Position numbers and translations under genes: made by a program. The notes beneath the pieces are model-generated. The model was given only the letters and a program-made list of their open reading frames with translations. It ran no database searches and was not told where the DNA came from. A stretch of 64,000 bases of DNA from positions 6,076,001 through 6,140,000 of the forward strand of contig NZ_CP112880.1 of the NCBI RefSeq assembly GCF_028747205.1. The letters run 5' to 3'. Numbering within the stretch: position 1 is the first letter of the stretch; every line of letters starts with the position of its first letter. Origin of the DNA: Streptomyces sp. CA-278952 (GTDB lineage: Bacteria; Actinomycetota; Actinomycetes; Streptomycetales; Streptomycetaceae). Of the stretch, positions 1 through 9,281 are shown piece by piece.

Positions 1-1
1 G

Positions 2-3000
2 GAGGGCTATCTGCTCAGCGGCTCGACCCCGTCCTTCGGTTCCGGCCGGGTCTCCTACGTCCTCGGGCTGGAAGGCCCGACGATGTCCATCGACACGGCG
101 TGCTCGTCGGTCCTGGTCTCGATGCACCTCGCCGCGAACGCGGTGCGCAGCGGTGAGTGCTCCCTCGCACTCGCCGGCGGTGCGACGGTGATGGCACAGC
201 CCATTGGGTTCGTCGAGTTCTCCCGCCAGCGGACGCTCGCACCCGATGGACGGTCCAAGGCGTTCGCCGAGTCCGCGGACGGTACCGGCTGGTCGGAGGG
301 CGTCGGCCTGTTCATCCTGGAACGGCTGTCCGACGCCCGACGGAACGGGCACCCGGTGCTCGCCGTGCTCAAGGGCAGTGCGGTGAACTCCGACGGTGCG
401 TCCAACGGCCTGACCGCGCCCAACGGCCCCTCCCAGCAGCGGGTCATCCGGCAGGCGCTGGCCAACGCCGACCTGGCGCCGACCGAGGTGGACCTCGTGG
501 AGGCGCACGGGACCGGCACCCGGCTCGGCGACCCGATCGAGGCCGAGGCCCTGATGGCGACCTACGGCAGGGACCGGCCGGTGGACCGCCCGGTCTGGCT
601 GGGGTCGGTGAAGTCGAACATCGGACACACCCAGCACGCCGCCGGCGCGGGCGGGCTGATCAAGGCGGTCATGGCCATCCGGCACGGCCTGATGCCGAAG
701 ACCCTGCACGCGGAGGAGCCGACGTCCGCGGTCGACTGGTCCTCGGGTGCGATGCGGCTGCTGACCGAGACCCGCCCGTGGCCCGAGCTGAACCGGCCGC
801 GCCGGGCCGCGGTGTCCGCGTTCGGCATGAGCGGCACCAACGCGCACGTCATCCTGGAGCAGGCCCCCGACGAGCCCGCCGCCTCCCCTGCGGACAGTGG
901 GGCGTCCCTGCCGGCGGTGCCGTGGGTGCTGTCGGCCAAGACGCCGCAGGCGCTGCGCGCGCAGGCCACGCGGTTGTCGTCCCTGGTGGACTCCGACGCC
1001 GCCCCGGACCCGCTCGACATCGGGTTCTCCCTCGCGACCCGGTCGGTGTTCGATCACCGCGCGGTGCTCGTCACCGGCGATGCCGCACAGACCCTGGCCG
1101 GGCTGCGGGCGATCGCCGAGGACGAGGCGCCCGCGGCCCGGGACGGCCGGACCGCGTACCTGTTCACCGGCCGCTCCATGGAGGGACCGGACCCGGAGCT
1201 GTACGCGACCGCGCCGGTGTACGCGAAGGCCTTCGACGAGGTACTGGCCGAACTCGGCGGACAGAAGGACGGGTTGGTCCTCCTCGCCGCCGAGGTGGCG
1301 CTGTTCCGCCTGGTCGGGTCCTGGGGTGTCACGTTCGGCTGTGTCGCCGGAACCGGGGCCGGTGAGATCGCCGCCGCGTACGCCGCCGGGGCGCTCTCGC
1401 CGGCCGACGCGGCACGGCTGATGGCCGAGGACGGGCCCGACGTGACGTTCACCGAACCGCGGATACCGGTGCTGTCGCTGCGCACCGGCCGGCCGGTCAC
1501 CGCCGGCGACCCGCTGGGGCTGCCCGGGTCGGAGGGGATCGCCGACGCCGAGCGGTGGATGCACGAACAGCGTGTGACCCGGTTCGCCGAGTCGGGCCCC
1601 GGGCGCGTACGCGAAGGGTCGGTGCTCCTGCGACGCGACGACCAGCCGGGCGTCCGCGCGGTCCTCGACGGTGTGGGCGGCCTGTTCGTCGCCGGCGCGG
1701 CCGTCGACTGGACTGCCGTGTTCGCCGGGACCGGCGCCGGCCGGACCGAGCTGCCCACCTATCCCTTCCAGCGCGACCGGTACTGGCTCGCCGCGTCGAC
1801 CGGCGACGGCGACTCCGTCCCCGACCCCGGCTCCGGGCACGCGCTGCTCGGCGCGGCCGTCGCGGTGGCGAGCCGGGACGAGCTGGTGTTCACCAGCCGC
1901 CTGTCGCTCACCACGCACCCCTGGCTGGCGGACCACGTCGTCTCCGGTGTGCCGGTGCTGCCCGGGTCCGCCCTGGTGGAGCTGGCGATCCGGGCCGGCG
2001 ACGCGACCGCCTGCCCGGTGCTGGACGAACTCACGATCACCGAGCCGCTCGTCCTGCCCGACCGGGCGGCCCTGCAGGTGCAGGTCGTGACCGGCGCGGC
2101 CGACGACACCGGGCGGCGGTCGGTCGGGATCTACAGCCGGCCCGCCGAGGGCCTGGGCGAGGACGCCTTGCACGGGATGTGGACCGTGCACGCCACCGGC
2201 GTGCTGGCCCCCGCCGCCGTCCCGCCGGAGACCGAGCCGGCCACCTGGCCCCCGACCGGAGCCTCGGCGGTGGACTGGGCGTACGAGGACCTCGCGGACG
2301 CGGGCCACGGTTACGGGCCGGTGTTCCAGGGCCTGGAGTCGGTGTTCCGCCGAGGGGAGGAACTGTTCGCCGAAGTCCGCCTCCCCGACGCGGCAGTCGC
2401 CGACCTCGGCAGGTTCGGGATCCACCCGGCCCTGCTGGAGGCCGCCGTGCAGCCGCTGTTCACCGGCCGCTCCGACACGGCACGGGACGGTTCGGTCCCG
2501 CAGCCGCTCAGCTGGGAGGCCATCACCCTGCACGCCGACGGGGCGACCGTCCTGCGCGTGCACCTCACCCCCGCCGGACGGGACACCTTCCGCCTCGACG
2601 TGACCGACGAGGCCGGGCTGCCGGTGCTGACCGGGTCGGTGGGCCTGGCCCCCGTACACCTGACGCCCAGGGGCGGCGCGGTGTCCGCCCCATCGGCCAC
2701 GGCTTCGCTGTTCGAACTCGGCTGGGCGCCTGTCGAGTCGGCGGACAGCGACGAGCCGGAGAGCCTGCTCGCTCTGCTCGGCGAGGGCGACGGCGCTCTC
2801 GCGGCCGTCGCGCCGCTGCGGTTCGGCGACGTCAAGGAGGCAGCGGCTTCCTACACGCCGTGGGACGTCCTGCTGTTTCGGCCGTCGGAGCCCGACCCCA
2901 CCGGCGACCAGGCTGCCGCCGTGCACCGGGCCGTCGAGGAGGCGCTCGGCGTCGCACAGTCCTGGCTCGCTCAGGAAGACCTCCCGGACAACCGCCTGGT

Positions 3001-4579
3001 CGTGGTGACCGGGGGAGCGATGGCCGTCGACGAGACCGACGACATCCGCGACCCGGCCGGCGCCGCCGTATGGGGTCTGCTGCGGTCCGCCCAGGCGGAG
3101 AACCCCGACCGGATCGTGCTGGTCGACCTGGACGACGACCCGGCCTCGGCCGAGCTGCTGTTCCTGGCCGCGCAGACCGGCGAGCCCCAACTCGCAGTCC
3201 GGGAAGGGCGCATGCTCGCGCCGCAGCTCGTGCCGTCGGCGGTACCTGCCGCGGCGGCGCCCGTACCGGCGGCGGGCGGCACCGTCCTCGTCACCGGCGC
3301 CGACGGGCAGCTGGGCGCGCTGTTCGCCCGGCACCTCGTCACCGCGTACGGCGTGGAACACGTGATGCTCGCAGAACCGCACGGGGCGGACTCGTCCGCC
3401 GGGCCGCTGCGGGACGAGCTGACCGCGCTCGGCGCGACGGTCACGGTGGTCACCTGCGACCTGGCCGACAGGGGCGCGGTCCGCGCGATGCTCGCGGGCA
3501 TCCCCGCCGCTCATCCGCTGACCGGCGTCGTGCACACCGAGAACGTCCTGGACGACGGCGTGTTCACGGGGCTCACCACCGAACGGGTCGCGAAGGTGCT
3601 GCGGCCCAAGGTGGACGGCGCGTGGCATCTGCACGAGCTGACCGCCGAGGCCCGGCCCGAGCTGTTCGTGCTGTTCTCGTCGGTCGTCGGCATGCTCGGC
3701 TCCCCGGGACAGGCCAACTTCGCCTCGGCGAACGCGTATCTGGACGCCCTGGCCACGCGTCGCCGGGCCGCGGGACTGCCCGCGGTGTCGCTCGCCTGGG
3801 GCCGGATGGTCGAAGGCGGACAGTCCGGCCTGCGGCTGATCGTCGAGGACGAGGCGACCGAGCTGTTCGACGCCGCGCTCGCAGGCGGGCACGCCGTCGT
3901 CGCTCCGGCACCGCTCGACCTGCCCGCCCTGCGCCGCGGCTCCGTGCCGGTGGCGGCGGTGCTGCGCGGACTGGTGCCGCGTGCCGAACGCCGCAAGGCC
4001 AGCGCCGACCTGCCGGTCGACCGGTTCGCGACGATGACCAGGACCGAGGCGGAGACGTACCTGCGTGACCTGGTACGCGCCGAGGCGGCCGCGATACTGG
4101 GCCACGCGACGCCGGAGAACCTCAAGTGGGAGGTCTCCTTCCGGGACTCCGGATTCGACTCGCTGTCCGCCGTCCAGTTCCGCAACCGGCTGGGTGAGGA
4201 AACGGGCCTCTCCCTGCCGACCACGCTTGTCTTCGACTACGCCTCGCCCGACGTGCTGGTCGACCACCTGATGGAGCGGCTCGACGTCACCGACGGCGTC
4301 AGCCGCCGCTCCGCACTGTCCGAACTGGACAAGCTGGAGGCGCTGCTGATGGCCGTCCCGGCCGACGAGCCGGCCGACGAAGGCGTCGGGCACCGGGAGA
4401 TCGCCGCCCGGCTGAATACCATCCTCACCCGCTGGAACAAGGCCAGGACCCCCGCACGGCCCGATGCGGCCACCGGTGAGACCGACCTGACCGCCGTGAT
4501 CGAGACCGCGACCGAGAACGAGGTCTTCGACTTCATCGACAGGGAGCTGGGCCGCTCCTCCGCCCACCCGAACCACTGA
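2..4579 (+). CDS. Type I polyketide synthase, 3' part: degenerate module KS-AT(dead)-DH-KR-ACP
   Basis: Partial gene; the reading frame is open from the window edge. The visible KS has its cysteine (DTACSS, codon near 101) and both histidine motifs ([15 protein letters not shown]). The AT remnant (about 1147-1710) is only about 188 residues, against about 310 in the terminal PKS of this window. Its GQGSQ-type motif is lost, GHSxG reads GTGAG (1348-1362, Ser to Gly) and the HAFH/YASH segment is absent, so it should be inactive. The DH keeps its histidine (HVVSGVPVLP) but the usual LLDAAL motif reads LLEAAV. The KR keeps its cofactor loop (TGADGQLG) and an LDD motif, but the catalytic tyrosine is Phe (GQANFASAN, codon 3719). 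The ACP has GFDSLS. The C-terminal helices (ELDKLEALL to FDFIDREL) look like a docking domain. Probably loaded by the separate AT at 37353-38675 (inference). Confidence 0.95.
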   Translation, partial: EGYLLSGSTPSFGSGRVSYVLGLEGPTMSIDTACSSVLVSMHLAANAVRSGECSLALAGGATVMAQPIGFVEFSRQRTLAPDGRSKAFAESADGTGWSEGVGLFILERLSDARRNGHPVLAVLKGSAVNSDGASNGLTAPNGPSQQRVIRQALANADLAPTEVDLVEAHGTGTRLGDPIEAEALMATYGRDRPVDRPVWLGSVKSNIGHTQHAAGAGGLIKAVMAIRHGLMPKTLHAEEPTSAVDWSSGAMRLLTETRPWPELNRPRRAAVSAFGMSGTNAHVILEQAPDEPAASPADSGASLPAVPWVLSAKTPQALRAQATRLSSLVDSDAAPDPLDIGFSLATRSVFDHRAVLVTGDAAQTLAGLRAIAEDEAPAARDGRTAYLFTGRSMEGPDPELYATAPVYAKAFDEVLAELGGQKDGLVLLAAEVALFRLVGSWGVTFGCVAGTGAGEIAAAYAAGALSPADAARLMAEDGPDVTFTEPRIPVLSLRTGRPVTAGDPLGLPGSEGIADAERWMHEQRVTRFAESGPGRVREGSVLLRRDDQPGVRAVLDGVGGLFVAGAAVDWTAVFAGTGAGRTELPTYPFQRDRYWLAASTGDGDSVPDPGSGHALLGAAVAVASRDELVFTSRLSLTTHPWLADHVVSGVPVLPGSALVELAIRAGDATACPVLDELTITEPLVLPDRAALQVQVVTGAADDTGRRSVGIYSRPAEGLGEDALHGMWTVHATGVLAPAAVPPETEPATWPPTGASAVDWAYEDLADAGHGYGPVFQGLESVFRRGEELFAEVRLPDAAVADLGRFGIHPALLEAAVQPLFTGRSDTARDGSVPQPLSWEAITLHADGATVLRVHLTPAGRDTFRLDVTDEAGLPVLTGSVGLAPVHLTPRGGAVSAPSATASLFELGWAPVESADSDEPESLLALLGEGDGALAAVAPLRFGDVKEAAASYTPWDVLLFRPSEPDPTGDQAAAVHRAVEEALGVAQSWLAQEDLPDNRLVVVTGGAMAVDETDDIRDPAGAAVWGLLRSAQAENPDRIVLVDLDDDPASAELLFLAAQTGEPQLAVREGRMLAPQLVPSAVPAAAAPVPAAGGTVLVTGADGQLGALFARHLVTAYGVEHVMLAEPHGADSSAGPLRDELTALGATVTVVTCDLADRGAVRAMLAGIPAAHPLTGVVHTENVLDDGVFTGLTTERVAKVLRPKVDGAWHLHELTAEARPELFVLFSSVVGMLGSPGQANFASANAYLDALATRRRAAGLPAVSLAWGRMVEGGQSGLRLIVEDEATELFDAALAGGHAVVAPAPLDLPALRRGSVPVAAVLRGLVPRAERRKASADLPVDRFATMTRTEAETYLRDLVRAEAAAILGHATPENLKWEVSFRDSGFDSLSAVQFRNRLGEETGLSLPTTLVFDYASPDVLVDHLMERLDVTDGVSRRSALSELDKLEALLMAVPADEPADEGVGHREIAARLNTILTRWNKARTPARPDAATGETDLTAVIETATENEVFDFIDRELGRSSAHPNH

Positions 4580-4598
4580 CCGCAGATATCAAGGAGAC

Positions 4599-7460
4599 AT
4601 GGTGAAAGAGCCCACCCGCTATGCCGAAGCCCTGCTGACCGGAGTGCTCGGCACGTTCGGGCTGGACGTGGACTACGTCCGGGCGGAGAAGAACTCCCTC
4701 TACTACCTGGACGACACCGGTGCCGAGGTGCCTGTCCTCGACCTGGTCGGGGGCTGGGGGTCCCTGATGCTCGGGCACAACCACCCCGAGATCGTGGCGT
4801 ACGCGAAGGAGTTGCTGGACGCGCGCTGGCCGGTCCACTCCCAGCACTCCGCGCACCCGGTCGCCGACCAGGTCGGCGCGGTGCTCAACGGGATACTCGG
4901 CCGGGAGTTCCCCGGTGCCGAGCCCTACTCGGTCACCTTCGCCAACAGCGGGGCGGAGGCCGTCGAAGCGGCGGTCAAGCACTGCGAGTTCGACCGTGCG
5001 CTGCGGATGAAGAGCCTGTTCGAGCAGATCGAGTGGAACGCCGATGTCGCGCTGAACGCGGTGCTCGACGGGTCCGCCGCGCTGCCGGACGACACGTCCG
5101 CGCTGCCCGGTGACACCGCGGCGCCGACTTCTGTCGAGGAGTTCGGCGCGCTGCTCGGTGCGGTGGCCGCGCACAACATCGCGCGGGCCGGCACCGCGCC
5201 GGTGTTCTTCGCGCTGGAGCGTGCCTTCCACGGCAAGCTGATCGGCAGCACCCAGTTCACCTACAACCCCGTGTTCCGGGCGGCGTTCACGTCGCTCGGC
5301 ATGGCGGTGAAGTTCGTGTCGCCGGACGACGCGACGGTGTTCGAGAACCTCGTCGCGGAGCAGCGCACCACCGTGCTCGACGTCGAGGTCGTGGACGGCA
5401 GGGTCACGCTCGTCGAGCGCGACTTCCCGGTCGTCGCCGGGCTGATCGTCGAGCCGATCCAGGGCGAGGGCGGGATCCACGAGCTGGACCCCGTGTTCGT
5501 CGCCCGGATCAGGGAGATCTGCGACGAGGTCGCGTGCCCGATCGTGGTCGACGAGATCCAGACCGGGATGGGCCGGACCGGGAAGTTCTTCGCGAGCGCC
5601 GACATCGGGCTGTTCGGCGACTACTACCTGCTGGGCAAGTCGCTCGGTGGCGGCATCGGCAAGACCTCCGCCCTGCTGATCCGCCAGTCGCGCTACCGTC
5701 CCGAGTTCGAGCTGGTGCACAGCTCGACCTTCGCCAAGGACGGCTTCTCGACGGCCATCGCCCTGCGGACCCTCGAACTGCTCGAAGCCGAGAACGGCGC
5801 GGCCTACGACCGGGCCGCCGAGCGCGGCGCACGCATCATCGGCATGCTGCGTGAGCTGGCCGAGACCTACCCCGACGTGGTGGCCGACGTGCGCGGCAAG
5901 GGGCTGCTCATCGGGCTGGACTTCGCCGACCAGTCCGACGCCGCCTCCCCGATCATCCGGGAGAAGGCGCGGGCGGGCCTGCTCGTCTTCCAGCTGGGCA
6001 GTTACCTCCAGCTGGTCCACCACATCCGCACCGGTCCGACCGCGAGCGTGCCGACCATGCTGCGGATCGAACCGTCGATCTACATCAGCGACGAGGAGAT
6101 CGAGCAGCTGCGGGCCGGCCTCACCAGCGTCTGCGAGATCCTGCGCAACCAGGACGCGCTGCCCCTGGTCCACCCGCTGACCGGCGCCGCGGAGGAGGAC
6201 CTGCCCCGCGCGGAGATCAGGAACTTCCGCCCGGAGGCGGCCGACGCCGCCGACGCGGCCGCGGCCGCCGACCGGAAGGCGGCGCTCGTCAGCTACCCGC
6301 TGACCCCGGACATGCTGCGGGAGATCGACCCGTCGCTCGCCGACCTGGACGACGACCGCCTGGTCGGCTACGCCCGGCGGTCCGTACTGCTCAACGACCT
6401 CCCGGCGTTCGCGCCGGTCAGGTTCGACTCGCCGCAGGGCACGTCGGTGGATCTCACCGTCTACCCGCTGCTGGTGACCCAGCAGCAGCTGCGGGAGTAC
6501 CGGGCCGCGGGCCAGACCTTCCTGATCGGCCTGGACCTCGACCGCCGGGTGCGGGCGGCGAAGGCGGACGGCAACGGCGTCGTCGGCCTCGGCTTCGGTC
6601 TCGGTGCGGTGAGCGACCACGGCAGCGGCCTGCGGGTCCCCGGCGTCTCGCTGACCGCGGGCAGCGCGCTGGCGGTGGGTTCGGCCCTGGCCGCCGTCGA
6701 GCACGCGGCGACCGAGCACTTCGGCGGGTTCGAGGGGCTGACGGTCGCGGTCGTCGGCGGTGGCGGACGCATCGGGTCGGCTCTGGGCGCGCTGAGTGCC
6801 GAGCGGGCCGCCAGGATCGTGCTGGTCGGCAGCGGCCGGGACGGTTCGGCGGACCGGCTCCGGGCCACGGAGCACCGGATCTACCAGGAGGCCTGGGCGC
6901 GGATCGCGGCCGGCGGAGAACTGACCGGCGTCGCGGCGGCGCTGTCGTCCGAGTCGCTCATCGCCGGCTGGCTGGCCGAGGGACGCTCCGGCGACGAGCC
7001 GAGCGGCGAGGCGATCGCGGCCTATCTCGGCGACGCCTACGACACCAATCCGTACGTTTTCGCCTCCGACGATCTGCTGTCGCTGCGAAACGCACAGGTG
7101 GTGTTCTCCGCGCATTCGAGTCCGGTTCCCGTTCTCGATGAAAAGTATCTCGCCGATGGCGCCGTAGTTGGCGATTTGTCCTTCTTCGCCGGCGGCGCCG
7201 AGGATTCTGCGGCAGCGTCTCGCGGTGATCTTCACTATGTTAGGGGCGGTATACTTTCAATGAGTAATGGCGGTATTCTGCCGCGTGGGTTCAGCCCTTC
7301 GCTGGCTGCGGGTGAATTGCTGGCGGGGATGGCTGAGACAGTCGCACTCGCAATGTCTGATTCTGGTGTTCCGAAGGCCGGTGGTCCTCTTACTCGCGAG
7401 CGAGTGGAAGCCGTTGTCGACCTCGCGAAGCATCACGGATTTGTGACGATTTCCCCCTGA
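4599..7460 (+). CDS. Class III PLP aminotransferase fused to an acyl-ACP reductase-like NAD(P) domain
   Basis: The 953-residue protein has two parts. Residues about 1-530 are a class III aminotransferase, with a GAEAVE substrate loop, IVVDEIQTGMGRTG, and the PLP lysine in LLGKSLGGG (K347). Residues about 575-953 resemble cyanobacterial acyl-ACP reductase (AAR), with a Rossmann motif VAVVGGGGRIGS and an ending AKHHGF that recalls AAR. AAR enzymes use a cysteine in a segment recalled as FACFAES; the aligned segment here is LAGMAET, so that cysteine appears to be Gly. The natural substrate is probably the aldehyde released by the thioester-reductase PKS: transamination to the amine, with the second domain perhaps reducing an imine (inference). 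An AAGGAG site at 4591-4596 sits two bases from ATG 4599, so GTG 4602 is an equally good start. The last about 400 bases have lower GC and rarer codons than the rest. The gene lies 19 bases after the PKS and is probably cotranscribed. Confidence 0.85.
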   Translation: MVKEPTRYAEALLTGVLGTFGLDVDYVRAEKNSLYYLDDTGAEVPVLDLVGGWGSLMLGHNHPEIVAYAKELLDARWPVHSQHSAHPVADQVGAVLNGILGREFPGAEPYSVTFANSGAEAVEAAVKHCEFDRALRMKSLFEQIEWNADVALNAVLDGSAALPDDTSALPGDTAAPTSVEEFGALLGAVAAHNIARAGTAPVFFALERAFHGKLIGSTQFTYNPVFRAAFTSLGMAVKFVSPDDATVFENLVAEQRTTVLDVEVVDGRVTLVERDFPVVAGLIVEPIQGEGGIHELDPVFVARIREICDEVACPIVVDEIQTGMGRTGKFFASADIGLFGDYYLLGKSLGGGIGKTSALLIRQSRYRPEFELVHSSTFAKDGFSTAIALRTLELLEAENGAAYDRAAERGARIIGMLRELAETYPDVVADVRGKGLLIGLDFADQSDAASPIIREKARAGLLVFQLGSYLQLVHHIRTGPTASVPTMLRIEPSIYISDEEIEQLRAGLTSVCEILRNQDALPLVHPLTGAAEEDLPRAEIRNFRPEAADAADAAAAADRKAALVSYPLTPDMLREIDPSLADLDDDRLVGYARRSVLLNDLPAFAPVRFDSPQGTSVDLTVYPLLVTQQQLREYRAAGQTFLIGLDLDRRVRAAKADGNGVVGLGFGLGAVSDHGSGLRVPGVSLTAGSALAVGSALAAVEHAATEHFGGFEGLTVAVVGGGGRIGSALGALSAERAARIVLVGSGRDGSADRLRATEHRIYQEAWARIAAGGELTGVAAALSSESLIAGWLAEGRSGDEPSGEAIAAYLGDAYDTNPYVFASDDLLSLRNAQVVFSAHSSPVPVLDEKYLADGAVVGDLSFFAGGAEDSAAASRGDLHYVRGGILSMSNGGILPRGFSPSLAAGELLAGMAETVALAMSDSGVPKAGGPLTRERVEAVVDLAKHHGFVTISP

Positions 7461-7530
7461 GGTACGAGGAACACACGTGTGCCGGGCCGTCGGCCGATGG
7501 CCCGGCCTGATCAGCAGAGAGGCAAGCGGT

Positions 7531-9036
7531 ATGTCAGAGTCAGCAGAATCCGAGTCGAAGGTGGCGGCGGAGGACACTTCCGACTTCCACTACGTCAACC
7601 GCTGGAAGATCCTGGCAGTGATCGGGATCGCCCAGTTAACGATCTTCCTCGACACGACGGTCGTCAATATCGCGCTGCCGTCGGCCCAGGCCGATCTCGG
7701 GTTCGGTGACGGTGACCGGCAGTGGGTCGTCACGGCCTACGCGCTGGCGTTCGGCAGTCTTCTGCTGCTCGGCGGCAGACTGGTCGACATCCTCGGCGCC
7801 AAGCGGTCTCTGATGGTCTCGATCATCGGCTTCGGTCTCACGTCGGTCCTGGGCGGCGCGGCCACCAGCTTCGCCATGCTGATCACGGCCCGCGCACTCC
7901 AGGGCGGCTTCGCCGCGCTCGTCGCTCCGGCGGCTCTGTCCTTCCTGCTGACCGCGTTCAAGGACCCGCAGGAACGGATCAAGGCGTTCGGTGTCTACGG
8001 TGCGCTGGGCAGTGGCGGTCTCGCTCTCGGCCTGATCCTCGGCGGTGCGCTGACCGACTGGCTGGACTGGCGCTGGTGCCTGTACATCAACGTGCTCTTC
8101 ACGGCACTCGTCTTCGTCGGCGCGATGCTGACGATGCAGAACCGCCAGGCCGGCGACCGTCCGAAGAAGCTGGACCTGCCCGGCACACTGACCGCCTCGA
8201 TCGGTCTGTTCTGCCTCGCCTACGGCCTTTCCAACGCCGATGACGGCGAGTGGGGCGGGATCGACGTGTGGGGTCTCCTCGTCGCGAGCGTGATCCTGCT
8301 GACCTCGTTCGTACTGCTGGAGCTCCGTACGCGGACGCCGCTGCTGCCCATACGGATCGTGCTGAACCGCAACCGGGGCTCCGCCTACCTGGCGATGTTC
8401 CTGCTGGGCGTCGGCCTGTTCGTGCAGTTCCTGTTCCTCACGTACTACCTCCAGCTCATCCTGGAGTTCTCGGCGATCAAGAGCGGCCTGGGCTTCCTGC
8501 CGATGATCGTGGGTATCGGTATCGGCGCGACCACGATCCCGCCGGCGCTGGAGCCGAAGCTCGGCTCCCGCATCCTGATCCCGGCCGGCCTCGTGCTGGC
8601 GGCGGTGGGGTCGTTCTGGCTCAGCCGTCTCACCGTGGACAGCTCGTACCTCAGCGGCATCATGGCTCCCTCCTTCATCGCCGGTATCGGCTTCGGCCTC
8701 GTGGTGTCCCTGGGCTCCGCGGTCGCGACGGTCGGAGTCGAGCCGCAGGACGCCGGAGCGGCGTCGGCGCTGGTCAACACCGTCCAGCAGGTGGGCGGTT
8801 CCATCGGTACCGCGCTTCTCAGCACCCTGGCCATCACCGCGGCTACCTCCTTCCTCGAAGGCAAGACGCCGTCGGCGGCCCTGGTGGCGGAGTCCGCGGT
8901 GGAGAGCTACACCACGGCGTTCTTCTGGGGCGCGGTGGTCTTCATGGCCGGAGCGATCGTCTGCGGCATGCTGTTCGACCGTCATGTGAAGGCTCAGAGC
9001 GATGCGGAGGACGGGGCCCCGCTGCCCGTCGTCTGA
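7531..9036 (+). CDS. MFS drug-export permease, DHA2-type (14 TM)
   Basis: This 501-residue inner-membrane transporter is probably the self-resistance exporter for the polyketide product. The N-terminus is hydrophilic, followed by the first membrane span with LDTTVVNIALPSAQADL, a hallmark of the DHA2 drug:H+ antiporter family, and a conserved GGRLVDILGAKR loop between helices 2 and 3. About fourteen hydrophobic segments can be counted. I chose ATG 7531 because GAGAGG (7517-7522) lies a normal distance upstream; a longer in-frame reading to 7477 has no ribosome site. Codon 36 is TTA (7636-7638), rare in Streptomyces, which points to bldA-dependent translation. It sits 70 bases after the aminotransferase gene on the same strand. 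Confidence 0.9.
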   Translation: MSESAESESKVAAEDTSDFHYVNRWKILAVIGIAQLTIFLDTTVVNIALPSAQADLGFGDGDRQWVVTAYALAFGSLLLLGGRLVDILGAKRSLMVSIIGFGLTSVLGGAATSFAMLITARALQGGFAALVAPAALSFLLTAFKDPQERIKAFGVYGALGSGGLALGLILGGALTDWLDWRWCLYINVLFTALVFVGAMLTMQNRQAGDRPKKLDLPGTLTASIGLFCLAYGLSNADDGEWGGIDVWGLLVASVILLTSFVLLELRTRTPLLPIRIVLNRNRGSAYLAMFLLGVGLFVQFLFLTYYLQLILEFSAIKSGLGFLPMIVGIGIGATTIPPALEPKLGSRILIPAGLVLAAVGSFWLSRLTVDSSYLSGIMAPSFIAGIGFGLVVSLGSAVATVGVEPQDAGAASALVNTVQQVGGSIGTALLSTLAITAATSFLEGKTPSAALVAESAVESYTTAFFWGAVVFMAGAIVCGMLFDRHVKAQSDAEDGAPLPVV

Positions 9037-9104
9037 CCCGTCAGGCCTGTTCAACCCGTTCGGCGCGGCCCCTGCTCGCAGGCCCGCCCGGCGGTGTCGC
9101 ACCG

Positions 9105-9159
9105 GAAACCGGCCGTCGCGCGGTACTTGGTCCCAAGTACCAGCGTGGCGGCCGGTTTC
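9105..9159. terminator. Long near-perfect inverted repeat between exporter and monooxygenase genes
   Basis: GAAACCGGCC (9105-9114) pairs with GGCCGGTTTC (9150-9159), and an inner GGTACTTGG (9122-9130) pairs with CCAAGTACC (9133-9141) around a two-base loop. The arms of about 26 bases differ by two mismatches and one bulge. It lies 68 bases after the exporter stop and 122 bases before the next start. A transcription terminator is most likely; no T-tract follows, and an operator role is possible. Confidence 0.65.
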
Positions 9160-9281
9160 TGTGTCCGCAGCGCTGGGAGCACCTGTGCCCGAGGCGATTG
9201 ACTGGCCCGTGAAACACGGTGCGGTGAGCCCTCCTCGGCAGTGAGGTCGGCCCGACGACCCACAATCCGAAGGAGCGTTCC

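Noticed and set aside
4533..7235. Very long open frame opposite the aminotransferase-reductase gene
   Set aside because: Typical high-GC shadow frame; its translation has low-complexity RGVADQ-type composition and no ribosome site.
9037..9281. Short overlapping open frames in the gap after the exporter
   Set aside because: They cross a large inverted repeat and lack ribosome sites.
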